Source: Paraburkholderia youngii
GTDB lineage: Bacteria > Pseudomonadota > Gammaproteobacteria > Burkholderiales > Burkholderiaceae
NCBI RefSeq assembly: GCF_013366925.1
Contig: NZ_JAALDK010000002.1
Span: forward strand, 124,001-188,000
Length of the DNA stretch: 64,000 nt
Direction: 5' to 3'
Shown here: piece by piece, positions 63,237 to 64,000 of the stretch
Layout of the letters: each line of letters starts with the position of its first letter
Position numbering within the stretch: the stretch's first letter is position 1
The notes under the pieces: model-generated
The model's input: the letters and a program-made list of their open reading frames with translations, nothing else
Databases searched by the model: none
What the model was told of the DNA's origin: nothing
Program-made: the position numbers and the translations under genes

Positions 63237-64000
63237 ATGAAACTCACGGTTTTGGGATCTGCCATACGGAAAATAGTGTGGGCAGAGATTGCGCTGACAG
63301 CTGCGCTTGGGACCACGGCGTTTGCACAGGTTCAGCCGGCAGCAACCGCGGCGGCGACGAAAACTGACACGGTCTCCGCTCAGAAGGATGGGCAAGACGC
63401 GAATGCGACGGCCGCCGCACCGAGCGCGGCATCGGGCGCTTCGGCGGGCACGAGCTCGGTGAAGCAGCTGCAGAAGTTCGAGGTGACGGGTTCGCTGATC
63501 CGCAGCGCAGACAAACAAGGCCGCACTGAAGTTCAAGTCATCACCGCGAAGGAAATTCAGCAAAGCGGCTACACGACCGTGGCCGACTTCCTGCGCGGCA
63601 CAGCCGTCAACTCCGCAAGCAGTTGGTCCCAATCGACGGCTCAGAGCTCGGCCCCCGGTGGCGCGGGCCTTGCGCTGCGCGGCCTCAGCGAAAAGTACAC
63701 GCTCGTGCTCATCGACGGGCAGCGCGTGGCCAACTACGCACAGCCCGTCAACTTCACCGACACGTTCTTCGACATCAACACGATCCCGATGAACATCGTG
63801 GAGCGCATCGAAATCGTGAAGACGGGCGCAGTGTCCGTGTACGGTTCGGACGCGATCGCGGGGGTCGTGAACATCATCACGAAGAAGAACTTCGAGGGAT
63901 TGCAGATCGACGGTCAGCTTGGCAAGGCCCAGCATCCCGGTAACGCTCAGGGCACCTTCAGCGTCCTGGGCGGTCTCGGCAACCTGACTTCCGACCGCTG
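63237..64000 (+). CDS. TonB-dependent outer-membrane receptor, partial
   Basis: First 254 residues of an outer-membrane receptor that imports large or scarce ligands using TonB energy. A signal peptide (MKLTVLGSAIRKIVWAEI, core ending at TAFAQ) is followed by an Ala/Thr-rich linker and the TonB box region KQLQKFEVTGSLI. The plug domain is visible: VITAKEIQQSGYTTVADFLR, LRGLSEKYTLVLIDGQRVA and VERIEIVKTGAVSVYGSDAIAGVVNIITKK. The C-terminal barrel lies beyond the window. The GSxI form of the box resembles receptors for carbohydrates or vitamin-like ligands, but this is a weak hint. Confidence 0.92.
   Translation, partial: MKLTVLGSAIRKIVWAEIALTAALGTTAFAQVQPAATAAATKTDTVSAQKDGQDANATAAAPSAASGASAGTSSVKQLQKFEVTGSLIRSADKQGRTEVQVITAKEIQQSGYTTVADFLRGTAVNSASSWSQSTAQSSAPGGAGLALRGLSEKYTLVLIDGQRVANYAQPVNFTDTFFDINTIPMNIVERIEIVKTGAVSVYGSDAIAGVVNIITKKNFEGLQIDGQLGKAQHPGNAQGTFSVLGGLGNLTSDR

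Noticed and set aside
63102..63935. A 277-codon leftward frame at the window end
   Set aside because: It is the antisense of the TonB-dependent receptor, which has a signal peptide, TonB box region and plug domain in the rightward frame.

Overview
The window looks like a piece of a large replicon of a Burkholderiales bacterium, most likely Paraburkholderia, Caballeronia or Burkholderia. Support comes from the high GC content, a glycine-rich giant autotransporter, a phasin, many sugar and amine ABC transporters, duplicated GntR/LacI catabolic islands and IS6-type debris. The assignment rests on gene content and protein style only; no rRNA or tRNA gene was seen. Every family name is from reading the translated sequence, not from a database search.

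Layout. 0-6 kb: the 5' part of a soluble lytic transglycosylase (leftward, cut by the window edge), then a BMP-type periplasmic binding protein, a sensor histidine kinase and, after a 930-base gap, an OmpR-type response regulator. 6.9-13.2 kb: one autotransporter of about 2,110 residues with about 16 glycine-rich repeats, followed by an IS6-type transposase tail. 13.7-32.3 kb: an accessory catabolic region with two parallel modules for a deoxy-sugar-like compound. Each module has a sugar ABC importer, an L-rhamnose/L-fucose-type mutarotase, a phytanoyl-CoA-dioxygenase-like (PhyH) enzyme, a lactonase-type amidohydrolase (broken in module 1) and its own regulator (GntR with two DNA-binding domains; LacI). 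Module 1 also has an aldo/keto reductase and an altronate-dehydratase-like enzyme; a Gfo/Idh/MocA oxidoreductase lies beside it. Four near-identical 24-base operators, in two pairs with 175 and 177 base centre spacing, link the LacI module to the Gfo/Idh promoter 14 kb away.

32.8-38.8 kb: a leftward, visibly more GC-rich operon of three SPFH-domain membrane proteins and a P1B-type metal ATPase. 39.5-41.1 kb: a chemoreceptor. 41.5-52.5 kb: a nitrogen-compound catabolic island with a thiamine-diphosphate enzyme, a polyamine-type ABC transporter, a PuuE-like deacetylase, a GntR regulator, a flavin-reductase-like protein and a gamma-glutamyltransferase-like enzyme, plus a LacI fragment. 53-56 kb: phasin, diguanylate cyclase and a DUF1488 protein. 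56.3-61.7 kb: a scarred region with an IS6-type element, a broken integrase, a truncated nucleotidyltransferase, four GNAT acetyltransferases, a VOC protein and an IS66/integrase mosaic scrap. 62.3-64 kb: an XRE-cupin regulator and the start of a TonB-dependent receptor, cut by the window edge.

How the genes work together: the 13.7-32.3 kb region reads as uptake, anomer interconversion, C1 oxidation, lactone hydrolysis and dehydration of a 6-deoxy-hexose-like sugar, with an unexplained Fe(II)/2-oxoglutarate dioxygenase in each copy. That dioxygenase-containing sugar route and the SPFH-trio/metal-ATPase operon are the best candidates for undescribed biology here.
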